A stretch of DNA of 64,000 bases from Nephrocerus scutellatus (taxonomy: Eukaryota; Arthropoda; Insecta; Diptera; Pipunculidae), in assembly GCA_947095585.1 (NCBI GenBank), contig OX352761.1:29231777-29295776 (forward strand). The letters are read 5' to 3'. The position numbers were made by a program, and so were the translations under genes. The notes beneath the pieces were generated by a model that did no database searches, was not told where the DNA came from, and worked only from the letters and a program-made list of their open reading frames with translations. Position 1 is the stretch's first letter. Every line of letters begins with the position of its first letter. Of this stretch, positions 21,401 through 32,511 are shown one piece after another.

Positions 21401-23275
21401 GTCTGTTCAATGTTTTTATGTTTTTATTTTTATCGGTTTTGTACAATTGCCCTTACAATTACAAGCATTAAGCTTGTTTTCCATACTGCAAAAGAACTCA
21501 CTGATAGCTGTTAGTAGAATTGTTGCAGAGTTACTGAACAAATTACTCGTAGCTTTGATGTATTTAACACTTTTAAATATTTGCCCAATTGTAGATAATT
21601 CAGGAAAAGTTACAAGAGCCAATTAAGAACTGTGAAAGGATAGAACTAAACTTTGAAATGATTCCCTTATAAAAGTGGGCCTCTTAGTTATCGTTAAAAA
21701 CACAACGAGAACAGGATTTATGTCTAACTTTTCTAAGAAGAATCACAAACGAGATTGCCATTATTATGATTAACTTTATAAGAATTTAAGACTGCTGGGA
21801 ATATGCTGGGAAGTAAAAAAACATAAAAAAGAAAATTTATTGCCCCAACCCTCAACATTGACTTGCGACGGCGTGCAAAACGAAATACAATAAACACACA
21901 AATTACTAATAATCCGCTGGACTCTAGAAATATAAAAAAGGAAAGAAATTAACGACGTCAAGAGCACCACCACCCATTTTTTTGTTGATTTGCGGTTGCG
22001 TATCCTAAACAAATCCTTAAGCAAGGCATAAAAAAGAGATGTACATACATTAAAAAAAAAGTTATTTCAAAAATGTAACCATAAACCTTCGCCAAGAATT
22101 CAACAGCATTATTTATGTGCGTAGCAACATAGTTCGCACCCTCTTAACACCAATCCGCGATACGTTGCTGCCAAAGTTGCCACATTTTCGTGCTATTTTC
22201 GCGTCGGCAACGGGCTCGTCGTCCTCCTTCGGACAAATTGGCCCGATGATGGTTTTATTATGCTCTTCGTCATACTTGGAGCTACTGCCTATTTACATAA
22301 CGAAAAATATCCTTTTCAAAATGGAAACTCGTAAAAAATATTTCATTCGCGTAATTCGCAGCGAATGCGTGATGAAATCCCTAATTTTCGGTCCCCTAAA
22401 GGAGTTGACTCCAGAAACAGGCACGCAAACACAAATGTAATATGTAACGCATTGTGTACCTTTGTTACCGATGATAACAGTAGAATGCTTCATAGCTATA
22501 CGCTTATGGTACGAGTATTCCAAGAAGTTTTCATTTCATTTTCAAATCTGCAGGCGCACCATATAAAATTGTGTGTGTCCAATTCTCAAAGGACATTACG
22601 CATGAATCAGTAAAAAATGTCTGTGGTGTTGGCATGAACAAGGCGCACCAATGATGGTGATGGAGATGGAAGATCATGAAAACAACAGAAACCAATTTGT
22701 GTCATCATCGCATCATTGTAGGTATATGTGCGGGGATCAACAACCCTTAAGCGCATAAAAATCCTTGAGATAAAATCGAGATACATCCATAAAGAAGCAT
22801 CGTCCTTTTATAATTTGGCATTTTTTTATTATATTTTTGTTGTGATGGTTTTTGAAATAATACCAAAGCCCATCAGTGGAAAGAGGCCAAAATCCCATCG
22901 GCAATGGTAAGGATAATGTCTGCTACGGTTTTTAGTGTTAATGTAAATTTTTTTTTTTGTTTTGTTACATAAAATTTACGTAAACAGCAACTGTATATGT
23001 ACTCTATAATTATGTTGTGCATAAATATTTATAAAAATTACTCGTTGAAACTTTTTTTAATTGGTGGTTTAAAAAATTACAAATAGTCGATAACTATACT
23101 GATTGTACCTCTCATTGTAAGATTTGAATTGTGCCAACTGATGACAATTTAAATTATTGTTCCTACAGCAACAAATGAACAAAAGATTTGATGTAAAATT
23201 AAAATTAAATCGAGTGATAGTCAAGCATTGCACTGTGCGTTAAACTGCTAGACATTTATAGCTGGAAACGTTGTC
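21401..23275. other. Non-coding stretch, no gene recognised
   Basis: Several overlapping ORFs of 60-107 codons on both strands (for example 22117-22440 plus) have no recognisable motif. No repeat shared with the rest of the window was seen. A host exon cannot be ruled out. Confidence 0.45.
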
Positions 23276-23777
23276 GTTTTTATATTCTCTATGTTAACTT
23301 CGAGTCATCAATTTTTAACCCACTTTGCACACATGTATACCTCCGATGACAACACCTTCTATTAAAATTTGGGGCCCGTGGGCCCTCGGGTTCGGAGGGC
23401 TCTCATACAAATATTTTACAAAATTTACCCGATTTTCTTTAAATTTTATAAACAAGTGTATTTCCGATGGACAAAACTTTTCCCGAGCCCGAGGGTTGCC
23501 CATATAAATTTTTTAAAAATTAGACCGATTTTTTTCAAATTTAAAGCACATGTGTATCTCCGATGACAACACTTACTATTGATTTGAAAGTGATCGCACC
23601 CCAATATCGGGGGGCTCTCATACAAATTTTTTACACATGTGTACCTCCGCTGACAGTTTTTGTAACATTTTGAAGTGAAGTGGCTCTAATTTTAATTCTT
23701 TCCAAATTAACCCGGCTTAAACTTTATATCTCATATTAGAGAATTTAGATGAAAATTTTTAATCGTTATGGTTTGTT
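23276..23777 (-). repeat. SIR-family repeat, copy F
   Basis: Reverse copy. It starts with the family right end (ATTCTCTATGTTAACTTCGA) and ends with the family left end, TTAGAGAATTTAGATGAAAA then GTTATGGTTTG. The GCCAGCC run is missing. Inside are three CCGATTTT/ATGTGTAT-type units. Both subterminal repeats are present, so it is a nearly complete short form. Confidence 0.7.
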
Positions 23778-23984
23778 TTTGAATGCTTTGTTATTTTCAG
23801 TTAACATATCTGCCTTATAGCAAATTAGAAAAATGTAACTAATGGATAGGATATCTAGAAAGGAACTAAAATTTTGGAGGTAAATAGCTTACTGTGAGTA
23901 GATTACTAATAAATACTAAGTTTATATTTTATACTATCATATATTTGCTCTACTAACGGATAGTCTTTCTTTCTTCACCATTTC

Positions 23985-25110
23985 CGAATTTGATTCGAGT
24001 TTTCGCCAGTTTTGCATTCCTCAACTCTGAACGTAATCCTTCCAGCGTAGGATTTGACGGCATCGGTGTTGTATCCCATAAATCCTACAAGAAAGGAGTT
24101 TCCAAGCAGGATCCACTTCGCTCATGTCAGGGCCAACATTACTCTATAAGACTTTTCTCTCGAACGAGGCTTTTCGGTCAGACTGCTTTTTGCTTCAAGT
24201 CTCGGAGCCATATGAAAGTAATAGTATGTATTATACATCAGCAGCGTGATTGTTATGGTTAAATTTCTGGATTGGAATAGTCTTGACAGACTAAAGTATG
24301 CTTTCTGGGTTTCAAGCCACCTTTACCATATTTTTGGTTCCAAACTGTTGTCGGCTGCTGCAATTGAGCCGATTTAAAGAATTGGACTACTTTAAATTCG
24401 GCCTCCACTAACTTAATTGAGAGACTAATGTTGGATCTTCTGCTCGAATATTTGGCCCCCATATACTTTGTTTTGCTAACAGATTTTATGCAGCCCGCTC
24501 GATGTGGACGAAAGCATCTTGTACAGACGATATTGACGTCTGCGTAAGCCAGTATCTGTATGGAATTTTAAAGGATTATTCCTCGCGCCGTTACATCACA
24601 GTCTCGAATCACTTTCTCTAACGCCAGGTTGAAGAGGTAGCAGGTCGGCCCATATCATTGTCGGAGCCCGTTATAGATGTTGAATGGACTCGATAGTGAT
24701 CTGGATATTTGTTCTTGGATCATAACATTTGTCATGATCAACCTACTTAGTGGTGTTATTTGAGATGCTGAATTGTCTCATTGCTTTATAAAGTTCTACT
24801 TTGGCACTGCTATCATAGGCGGCTTTAGGGTATTGTAAGCCAATGATGACTTGAGTAAATGTGGTTATCCTGTCTTGAATGCTAGAAGAGAAAATCATAT
24901 TCGCAGTACTCAACAACATTACACCACAATAATTGCTTCAGTTTGTCTTATCTCCCTTCTTATGTATGGCGCACTTATGTAATGCGGAACCTGCCCACAA
25001 ACCCACAAACACCTGATTTCATCAGCTCCGCTGTGATACCATCTGATGCCGGGACCTTATTATTTTTGAGCCGATCGAGCCGATGCTCATTGTACCAACT
25101 AGAGAAACTG
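23985..25110 (-). mobile_element. RTE-like LINE, reverse, decayed
   Basis: Reading the minus strand downward: RT start NEHRLDRLKNNKVPASDGI near 25020-25095, a motif B-type region near 24600-24690, AYADVNIV (degraded YADD box, Asp replaced by Val) near 24535, AKYSSRRSNISLSIKLVEAE at 24400-24460, and a C-terminal block MSEVDPAWKLLSCRIYGI near 24065-24125. All blocks have counterparts in the copy at 56848 in the same order. Frames are broken throughout. The 3' GAT tail is missing. Confidence 0.7.
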
Positions 25111-25156
25111 CATCTAGGTAAGGCATGATACATATACAATGGCCAAAGACATTCAT

Positions 25157-25652
25157 AAAAAAACAACCCATAAAAATTAAAATTTTTCTTGTAAATTCTC
25201 TAATCGGGGATACACACACAAACACACACTGCGTGCTCGTTTTGTGGCAAAATCATCCACCAAATGCCGCAGCGGCAGAGAACAGCGCTGCTCACAAAGC
25301 ACAGAGCTCATACTTTGCCGTGATCTGATGCGATATAGCGATATTTAAAAATTGTATATTAGGGTCCCCAAGGGGCCAATCGCTCCAAATTTTTACAAAA
25401 AGTGTAAATTTTGTAAAATATTTGTATGGGAGCCCCCCGACCCCGCGGCCCGAGGGGCTTAAAATTTTAACAGAAAGTGTTGTCATGGAAGATATACATG
25501 TGTGCCAAATTTCAATAAAATCGGGCTGTAGGAAGTGGGTTAAAAATTGATCGCAAGATTCCATGACACACAAATCCACAAACCCACAAACCCACAAACC
25601 CACAAGCCCACAAACACACGGACAAGTGAAGTTAATATAGAGAATTTAAAAA
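25157..25652 (+). repeat. SIR-family repeat, copy G
   Basis: Left end AAACAACCCATAAAAATT and right end GTTAATATAGAGAATTTAAA are both intact. The interior has the TGATCTGATGCGATATAGCG block of longer copies. Near the right end the usual GCCAGCC run is replaced by several ACAAACCCAC units (25565-25620), a local expansion of a different short repeat. Confidence 0.75.
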
Positions 25653-25992
25653 TGGTAGATTGAAAGTATTTTGGTGGTTCTGAATACAGTTTGCACATAC
25701 GGATATATAAAGGCGAATAGACATCCTGGTGTGCTCGCAACGGTTCACTAGTTTAGAAGCAGGCAGTAGAAGTAAAAATTATCTTTCTCCCATTATATGG
25801 CAATGGGTAAAATAAATTGAGTGACATTGTCAGGGAAGGCTAAAATAAAAGTTTACCATTCGGAAGGCTTATATAAGCGTGCTATTGAATAATCAATCAG
25901 AGTGATCAAGCTGGTGGCAATTATTTAAAGGGTCCGAAAATGTACAGGAAAGGTAGGTAGGTAGGTAGAGTGGGGGACCTCGCTGTTCTTGT

Positions 25993-26361
25993 TCAATTAG
26001 GTTGCGCCATTTTGATAACACAAATCTCGAGGGACCTAGCATTGATATTTACGCGGCTTAAATCCGGCCTGTAGCGTTCAGATACGAGATTAACTCGATG
26101 ATCCTGTAATTTGACAGTTCTACAGGTCAGCAAAAAAACGGTCTTCCTAAAGTGCAGTGTCTTGACGAAGTGTATGAGAGTTTCTTTCTCATTTACATTT
26201 TTGCAACTTCTGCAGAAGTTGTTGTGCGGTATACCCAACTTTGCGGCATGGCTACCTACTAGCCGGTGGCCCGTGCTGATAGCCACAACTCTGGCAACAT
26301 CCTTTCGGGTTCTAGATAACAACTCGGTGGTTTTCCTTTCACTGCCGAAAGGCCACATCAA
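25993..26361 (-). pseudogene. LINE ORF2 C-terminal Cys-rich domain
   Basis: The minus frame reads TRKDVARVVAISTGHRLVGS, then HAAKLGIPHNNFCRSCKNVN and EKETLIHF, the conserved C-terminal domain (TGH..G.HA..LG....CR.C....E...H) of LINEs with RNase H. The CxC part after HF is lost, since LCTCPAL of relatives is missing. The same domain is present at 50707-50964. Confidence 0.75.
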
Positions 26362-26399
26362 TCTTGATATGGCGCACCTGAGATGTACTTAGTACTCAA

Positions 26400-27250
26400 A
26401 AAGGAAAGAATTTGTTCCTTGACTAAGCTCGTTGGACTGTTAACCCTCTCCATAGAATGGTATCCATAGCGACGCCATGCTTAGTCAATTCGTCCGCCCT
26501 CTCATTTCCCTCTATATTACTGTGCCACAGAACCATACTAAGGTGATGTCCAGGAATTGGTTGATCGAAGCCATTTCTTCTTGGCACTGTTGTACGAGTT
26601 TCGAGTTTATGGTGGTCGCATGAATCGCCCTTATGGCAGATTGAGTATCAACTTATAAGCCAAACCTTCGGATTTGAGCGTTACTGCGCCTTAGTGCCCT
26701 GTGGGCCTACCTAATTCAGAGGTTCTTTGCATGAAAGATACTAGCTGAATCGGTTAGCTTGTATGACCTTGACAGATTTAGATGAACTGGACAGATACCT
26801 GCACCGACTCCGCCCTTCATCTTGGATCCGTCAGTGAATATTGTTCCGTCCAATTGCCTAGTTACTGCCCCATCCTTTCAGTTCTCCGAATGAGGAGTTG
26901 AAGCTAAGTTAAGGGATGCAGTAGTTAGTAGATGATGGTATACCTTCAGGTGCTGTCTGCAGTATATTACAGTGCCCGTGTGGTCTAGTAGCAAACCAAT
27001 ATTTTCTCTCTTTTCTCTGAGTCGTACTGTAGTGCACGTCGCAACATACTTGATAAATATGTCAGGAGGTAATAGGTTCAAGATGGTGTTAAGGGCCATG
27101 ACGGACATGACCGTAGAGGTCCTGTGATGCCGCTACTGTAATCTGCTGAGTTTGGTGGCTTTATAGTTCTTCTTCATCGCTGGCCACCAGACTAGCGATC
27201 CATAGGTAAGAAGTGGCCGTACAACAGCTGTACAGCCAGAGAGTCATCTT
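26400..27250 (-). pseudogene. LINE post-RT region and RNase H, decayed
   Basis: The minus frame at 26878-27108 reads ALNTILNLLPPDIFIKYVAT, the segment between RT and RNase H in this group. Below it the RNase H is recognisable in pieces: FTDGSKM near 26820, VDTQSAIRAI near 26640 and RE-type residues near 26500. Frame breaks are frequent. Confidence 0.65.
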
Positions 27251-27370
27251 TGGTTGAAACCCCAATGTACATTTTAGGATTAAGACCCCAAGTTCTGCCG
27301 TAGAGGCGTCTACAGGCCCACTGGGCCCTAGTGCCATGTTCAATGGCGGATTTGATATGAGAATTCCAGT

Positions 27371-27995
27371 TTAGTCGTTTATCAAGGATGACTCCGAGAT
27401 ATTTAACTTACTGCAATACTCCTTGAAGATGAAAGTTCCTATTTCTGACAATCTAAGTTTCGCGAAAGGCATTAGAACGGGTTTGCTAGGATTGATGGAA
27501 AGTCCTTCTCTACTGCACCATTCTAAGACGTGAAGTAACGCATGTGGCTCGTTTGGATCGTCTAAATTCAGAGTTATACTACGTAAGGCCGAAACTATAT
27601 TCGTCCCAGCTCTTCGTGCGCTTATCAGTATTGAAAAGCATTCTACCTTTCTTCCTAAGTTTGTCCAGCCGGTCATTCCACCAGGGAACCTTATGTTTAC
27701 TCAAACTGGTTTTGGGGACACAGCTGCAATAGTAGGAAGTAAGCAGCACATCATTTAACTGATAAGCTGCCTCATCTTGGTCTCCAATGGACTTTATTGG
27801 AGTAGGTAGCATATCTAACTTGTTGAGGACAAGTCCCCGAGAGATATTCCAGTCCGTAGATTTAGGATAATATCTGATAGAGGCGTGTGCCAATTCGCCT
27901 GGAAGGTCGAACCTGATGTGTTGATGGCCAGACAAAGAGGCTTCATCGGACACATGCCAGTTTTCGATGAAACTAGATATTATTGGATATGGCAT
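27371..27995 (-). pseudogene. LINE RT connector fused to RT C-terminal piece
   Basis: Two overlapping minus frames. The first gives NWHVSDEASLSGHQHIRFDL and VPWWNDRLDKLRKKGRMLFN, a connector typical of R1/LOA-type ORF2. The second gives HALLHVLEWCSREGLSINPS, which in intact relatives lies after the YADD box. The two parts are separated here by only a few dozen bases around 27545, so RT motifs 0 to C are missing. This is a dead RT. Confidence 0.75.
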
Positions 27996-28440
27996 TTATG
28001 AAAGTGGGTTTCGGGCCTTTATTAACAATTTCTACATTACTAATAATGAGATATTCTAAAAGACACTTAATCATTCTGTTAATGTCACTACTGCGGCAGA
28101 CACAACCAGTGATGAATTGTAGCTTCTGGACCTCATAGCGCGGAATGTTGACGTCATCGCCGGGGAAGTATGCCGAGGCACACACGATGTTTTTTAATCC
28201 CCTCTCGGACGGAATTTCCACTAGCAGTGCCACCAGGTCCTTCGTCATGAATTCTGGAATTGGAAGAAAGGTTATGTTTATGCTGATCAAACAGCCCGCT
28301 GTTTCTCCGCTCTTAAAGATAAGCTTACTTGCCTTATTCCGTAGACATTTGATTTGTCCGCTAATAACCAATGGTTCTTGAATGAGACCAAGGTTTATGT
28401 TCTCATTAGCGAATCTTTTGCAGAGGGTAACGGACGCACC
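27960..28440 (-). pseudogene. LINE endonuclease domain (reverse copy)
   Basis: The minus frame ending at 27973 includes VISGQIKCLRNKASKLIF, TKDLVALLVEIPSERGLKN, ASAYFPGDDVNIPRYEVQK, SSDINRMIKCLLEYLIISN and ANI-type VEIVNKGPKPTFINA. In this LINE group these correspond to the APE-like endonuclease. The block that normally carries GCDANAHH appears deleted between FITGC and SSDIN, taking catalytic residues with it. The continuation NWHVSDEASLSGHQHIRFDL follows in another frame at 27995, where SDH has become SGH. Confidence 0.75.
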
Positions 28441-28635
28441 CTAAGCGTGATGCAGATTAACCTAATGGTGCTCATAAATCTCCTTTTATTACCGGTCGTA
28501 CGAGGTACATTCGTACAGTCTTTACGATAGTATACCACCGGTCTAACTATGTTTTTGCCGCCTCTGTTGCCAGAAGAGCTTGGACCAGCAAGCCCCGTGG
28601 ACCTGCTGGCACCATCGATTTAGTGGTACAAAGCT

Positions 28636-29060
28636 CAAAAATACAAAAAAATTGTTAAAGTTTTTTGTAATTTAATACACAGAATATTTAAGAAAATATT
28701 TAAATTCAGACTGTAAACTTTTTAGGTGGCAGGTTATAAGAGCAGTCACCCTATAACTTATAAAAATTTCCCAGTATTTTTCTCTTGGTTTTTTTTGTTC
28801 TAAAACAGCTGTCCGATGGGAAACGTAGCTTTTATTGATTACCACGTGTAATCATTCTCCAAATTCGAGAGGAAAGTTTACGTTGAATTTTTTTCCAATT
28901 TTATCATTTTGGATTTATTATTAATCCAACCATAAATGTGACATAAATTTGCAGTATGCTTTCGCAGGTGGAACATCTTGCTTGCGAAGTAAAACCGGCT
29001 CTATAAGTAGCAGCATAGGATAAATGGAAACCGCAGACGATGGATCCAAAATGTAGGCCT
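28636..29060. other. Non-coding stretch, no gene recognised
   Basis: AT-rich sequence between the LINE 5' side and a SIR copy; no repeat or frame recognised. Confidence 0.5.
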
Positions 29061-29300
29061 AATAAAACAGCCCATATAAATTAGAAATTTTCTTGCAAAT
29101 TCTCTAATCGGAGATACACGTGTGTATAAAATTTTAAGAAATTCTGGTACTTATAAAATTTTTATGGATGCCCCCCGAACCCGATCACTCCCAAATTTTT
29201 ACAAAAAGTGTTGTCCTCGGAGATACACATGCGTATAAAATTTGAAGAAAATCGGGTACTTTTTTTATAAAATTTGTATCGGTGCCCCCCGACCCAGGGG
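29061..29300 (+). repeat. SIR-family repeat, truncated, copy H
   Basis: Left end present (AACAGCCCATATAAATT, AAATTCTCTAATCGGAG), then two ACATG/CGTGTGTAT units and CCCCCCGACCC. The right half and right end are absent. Confidence 0.7.
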
Positions 29301-29480
29301 CAAACGAAGGATATATAAGTTGGAAAAAGTTATATTATTATAAACAAAATCATCATTATCACAGCTCTACAACCGAAGTCCGGCCTGACCGTCCCGTATA
29401 ATCGTACACAACAATAATTTTCCAATATTGGAAATGTAGTTCCATTTTTTGTCAAAATAAATGAACTTTCGTCAAGAGAT

Positions 29481-29781
29481 CAAAACCTTCTCTATAGAAA
29501 GCCCAACTGTTCCGATCGTGCACAGATACATGCTTAGATTGAGACCAAACGTATTTGTATTAGTAATCAACTAAAGAGCAAAATTCATATAAAATTTTTC
29601 TGTTTCCTACTACCACATCTTACGTTTCTCGCTCTTTGCGACTACTTATTTTTTGTACACTGTATTCACATCCCACAAACACACATGCGTTTGGTCTTCG
29701 TTTACAGCATTAGTATGCGTAGAGTTGGGCTTTCTATAGAGAAGGTTTTGAACAGTTGGGCTTTCTATAGAGAAGGTTTTG
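29481..29781. mobile_element. MITE with perfect 32-bp TIRs and 8-bp target duplication
   Basis: The left terminus (29481-29512, beginning CAAAACCTTCTCTATAGAAA) and the right terminus (29750-29781) are exact reverse complements over 32 bp. CAAGAGAT flanks both sides (29473-29480 and 29782-29789), an exact 8-bp target duplication. The whole element is 301 bp and has no coding capacity. The right TIR is preceded by an extra 31-bp tandem copy of itself starting at 29723. Eight-bp duplications are characteristic of hAT and P superfamilies; the terminal bases do not let me choose. A secondary inverted match (GAGACCAAACG at 29550, CGTTTGGTCTTCG near 29690) lies inside. Confidence 0.9.
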
Positions 29782-29789
29782 CAAGAGAT

Positions 29790-30860
29790 ACGAAATTGTA
29801 CTAATACATCATCTCTATCTACAAATGCTTCTTCAACTCACTCACTCACGCACGCACTTTTGTGATTCTAAAGCTAAAATAATTCAGTGGCTCTCATACT
29901 TCGAATCTGGCAGCCAAAATTTCAGTGATTATCAAACTTTTAAATTAAAATTAAGAAATTTTTTTGTTGTAAGAAAAATTACAATTGAAAAAATTAAAGT
30001 TAAATACTACAAACTAGGGCCCGTTTATTCGTATAACGGGCTGCATCCACACTCTTTTATGTAATAACTTCCTAATTATAATATCCAAACAATAAGAAAA
30101 CCCAAGTTTCTGTTTTTCACGCACACATGCATAACTGTACATTTAAACCAAAAATATATAAAGCATTAAGATTGACCACTGTACGAACATGAAATATCTC
30201 CCTTTCGTTTGTTGTCGCCACAATGTAAATAGCATTTAATTGTCATGTGGGCCACATAATGATCGCATCAGCAAAAAGGTCTAAACATTCTTCATAAAAC
30301 TTAACCCCCACGAGATTTCCGAATGTACCTTCCCTTCTAATTATGTTGTTAGAACACGTTGTGTTTGTAAAAGTGTATGACCGTATACCATAGTACGGTA
30401 TCCTTTCATAGAGGCTAATTAATTAAACCCATCCTTTAGTATTTTACTACCTAACAAGTCATTTTAGCACATAACAACTCAGAGCTAATAAGGCACATAC
30501 GAGTATTATGTGCACGTGTGTATGTGTGCAGTATGTGCTTAGCGATCGTTAAGCAACAGTGAAAAGGACTAATTAAAGGCTTCATAAATACGTATGAGTA
30601 CATTTTGTCGAAAAACCGGGAGAGACGAATAAAAGCGCATTGCACACACAAACGAAAGAGGATAGTACTCGGCCGAAAAATAAAAATTAATCACAATCAA
30701 AGCAAAGGCAAAAACCAAAAATTCAGTAAGTATACGAGTATAGATAACGCTATATTATTCTATCTTTTCAAGGCAGTATGTAAACCTTTTGACTAGGCAA
30801 CGCTACTGAATTCGGGATATGGCAGGGTTTTGCCTCAATAACTAACATTTAACACCATGT
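29790..30860. other. Non-coding stretch, no gene recognised
   Basis: AT-rich; a (GT)-rich patch near 30510-30540 and small ORFs without recognisable motifs. Nothing else seen. Confidence 0.5.
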
Positions 30861-31135
30861 GTTCTCTATACTAACTCGCGTGCCCGTGAATTTGTATGTC
30901 TGTCTGTTTATCGTGGAATCTTGTGAATCATTTTTAAACCACTTATCAAAGCCCAAATTTATTGAAACTTTACACACATTTCTATATCTCGTGACAACAA
31001 TTTCTATTAAAATTTGGCAGTCATCGGGCCTCGCGATCGGGGGTGTCCCATACAAATTTTTTAAAAATCATGCATTATAGCGACATCAGATCACGCATAC
31101 TATAATGACTATGTGCGCTGTGTGCGACGCTGCTT
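30861..31135 (-). repeat. SIR-family repeat, truncated, copy I
   Basis: Reverse copy starting TTCTCTATACTAACTCGCGT and GCCCGTGAATTTG, then CACTTATCAAAGCCC and ATCGGGGGTGTCCCATAC. It reaches the internal GCGACATCAGATCACGCATA block shared with copies C, D and J, and is lost soon after. Confidence 0.7.
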
Positions 31136-31447
31136 CCCCAATACGATTTGGTGGTTGAATGTAACAAGAAAACTAGAATACGCAAGAACGCAGTGTTTTT
31201 TTCAGCATTTATAGTGGCATTCTGTGGCATTTTAGGCGCATATTTTGAATTCTTTCTTTTGCTCCGCATGTGTTTTTGTTTTAAGCGCTTATATTATTTT
31301 ATGGAACAAACTTTAGAAATCGTTTAACCATAAGCTACATAAGGTGCCGTAAATGTTTTAAGAAAATGGTCATCATCATCATCATTTTGGGAGATTATGT
31401 TTCTCAAAGTAATCTGGCAGTTCGCATCGCAACATTATTTTTTATTT

Positions 31448-31945
31448 ATTTTTTATTTTATTTCGTGTGATAATTTTTTACGTTTTTCGAAAGGGGCTAA
31501 CTCAACGACAGTCCTTCGAATCATTCATTTTGGCGACGAAGCACCATCCTTGGCTAGTGTTTTTAATTGTTACAATGAATTTAAACGCAAACGACGTTCA
31601 CTCAAACACGAGCCTCGTGAAAGTCGTCTAAAAACAGCTGTTGTGCCAGAAAAGATCGATGCTGCGAGAAAACTGATTGAAGAGGATCGTCATGTGAATT
31701 ATCGAGGCATATCTAGGCATTAGTAACACCAGCGTATATACGATCGTACATGAACATTTAAAGGTGCGGCAGCTATCTACACTTTGGATTCCACATTTCT
31801 TGACAGACGCACAAAAAAGGTTCGTGTCGATTGGCGCCAAATGCTTGAAAAATTCGTTGAAGGTACTTCAAAAACGTATACAATATCGTGACAAGTGACG
31901 AGTCATGGATATTTGCGTATGAGTCGGAAAGAAAAAAATCCCATC
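31448..31945 (+). mobile_element. mariner (irritans-type) transposase remnant
   Basis: The frame at 31470-31723 reads TTVLRIIHFGDEAPSLASVF, YNEFKRKRRSLKHEPRESR, then TAVVPEKIDAARKLIEEDRH, the N-terminal DNA-binding part of irritans-subfamily mariner transposases. After a stop near 31723 the frame resumes as VHEHLKVRQLSTLWIPHFLT and later DESWIFAYESERK near 31898-31935, which includes the first Asp of the DD34D catalytic triad. The element ends abruptly at about 31945, so the other two catalytic Asp residues and the 3' TIR are missing. Non-functional. Confidence 0.85.
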
Positions 31946-32511
31946 TTCAGTTTACCTTTAATTCCATTTTCAGTTCATCTACAGTTAGGTTTCAGAGATT
32001 CGTTCTTTAGCCGTTCAACACGTGTGTGGAATGCCAAGCTTTGTTTTTTCTCATCACTACTGTACACAACATAGCAGAAGTAGCAATTACCTTTTAAAAT
32101 TGTCTTCCAGAATTGGCATATTGGGTTAACGAAGAATATGCGTGGTCTCTGAAATAATAAGTGCGATATTATAATTACAAACTTAAGTATGTATATGTAT
32201 ACACAAAAATTGAGTGCGGCGTTAAACACACGGCTGAAGTGAATATTTACTGGGAATTAATTGATCATAAGTTAGATTGAAGGAAGGATTAAATTATATT
32301 AGATTTTTTTCATTTCATTTCAGTTATTCAAATTAATATACAAACTACAAAAATTAACAATAAAAAAAGAGCGGGGTAGGCTGTGTCGAAGACACGGCCG
32401 TGGGTTTTGAGCGTGACAACGTCTGTCCGGGACGAAAGAAAAGAAAACAAATATCTTATTGTCTGTAGGACATAAACACGGACGGATATATTAAAAATAT
32501 ATTTTTTGTAT
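31946..32511. other. Non-coding stretch; contains a reverse GACGTTGTCACG motif
   Basis: No coding region recognised. Around 32418-32430 the sequence GCGTGACAACGTCTG is the reverse complement of a motif in the shared segments at 34250-34335 and 37495-37570. The rest is AT-rich. Confidence 0.4.

Larger units (their letters stand above)
25951..28635 (-). mobile_element. R1/LOA/I-type LINE, reverse, RT core deleted
   Basis: Order on the minus strand: end of an ORF1-like frame and start of ORF2 (28635-28380), APE-type endonuclease (about 28440-27960), RT N-terminal connector (27960-27580), RT thumb-side remnant (about 27540-27430), downstream domain (27250-26880), RNase H (26840-26400) and a Cys-rich C-terminus (26361-26170). 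The 3' end is a run of CTAC repeats (25951-25968 in plus orientation AGGTAGGTAGGTAG). The RT catalytic motifs are absent, apparently by deletion near 27545. The presence of an RNase H domain places it in the I/LOA/R1 group; the exact clade is not determined. Confidence 0.8.

Noticed and set aside
22117..22440. 107-codon ORF as a host exon
   Set aside because: No domain, no splice-site pattern that stands out and overlapping ORFs on the other strand; insufficient support.
31448..31945. Intact mariner transposon
   Set aside because: Frame breaks after residue ~85 of the match, and the catalytic region beyond the first Asp and the 3' TIR are missing.
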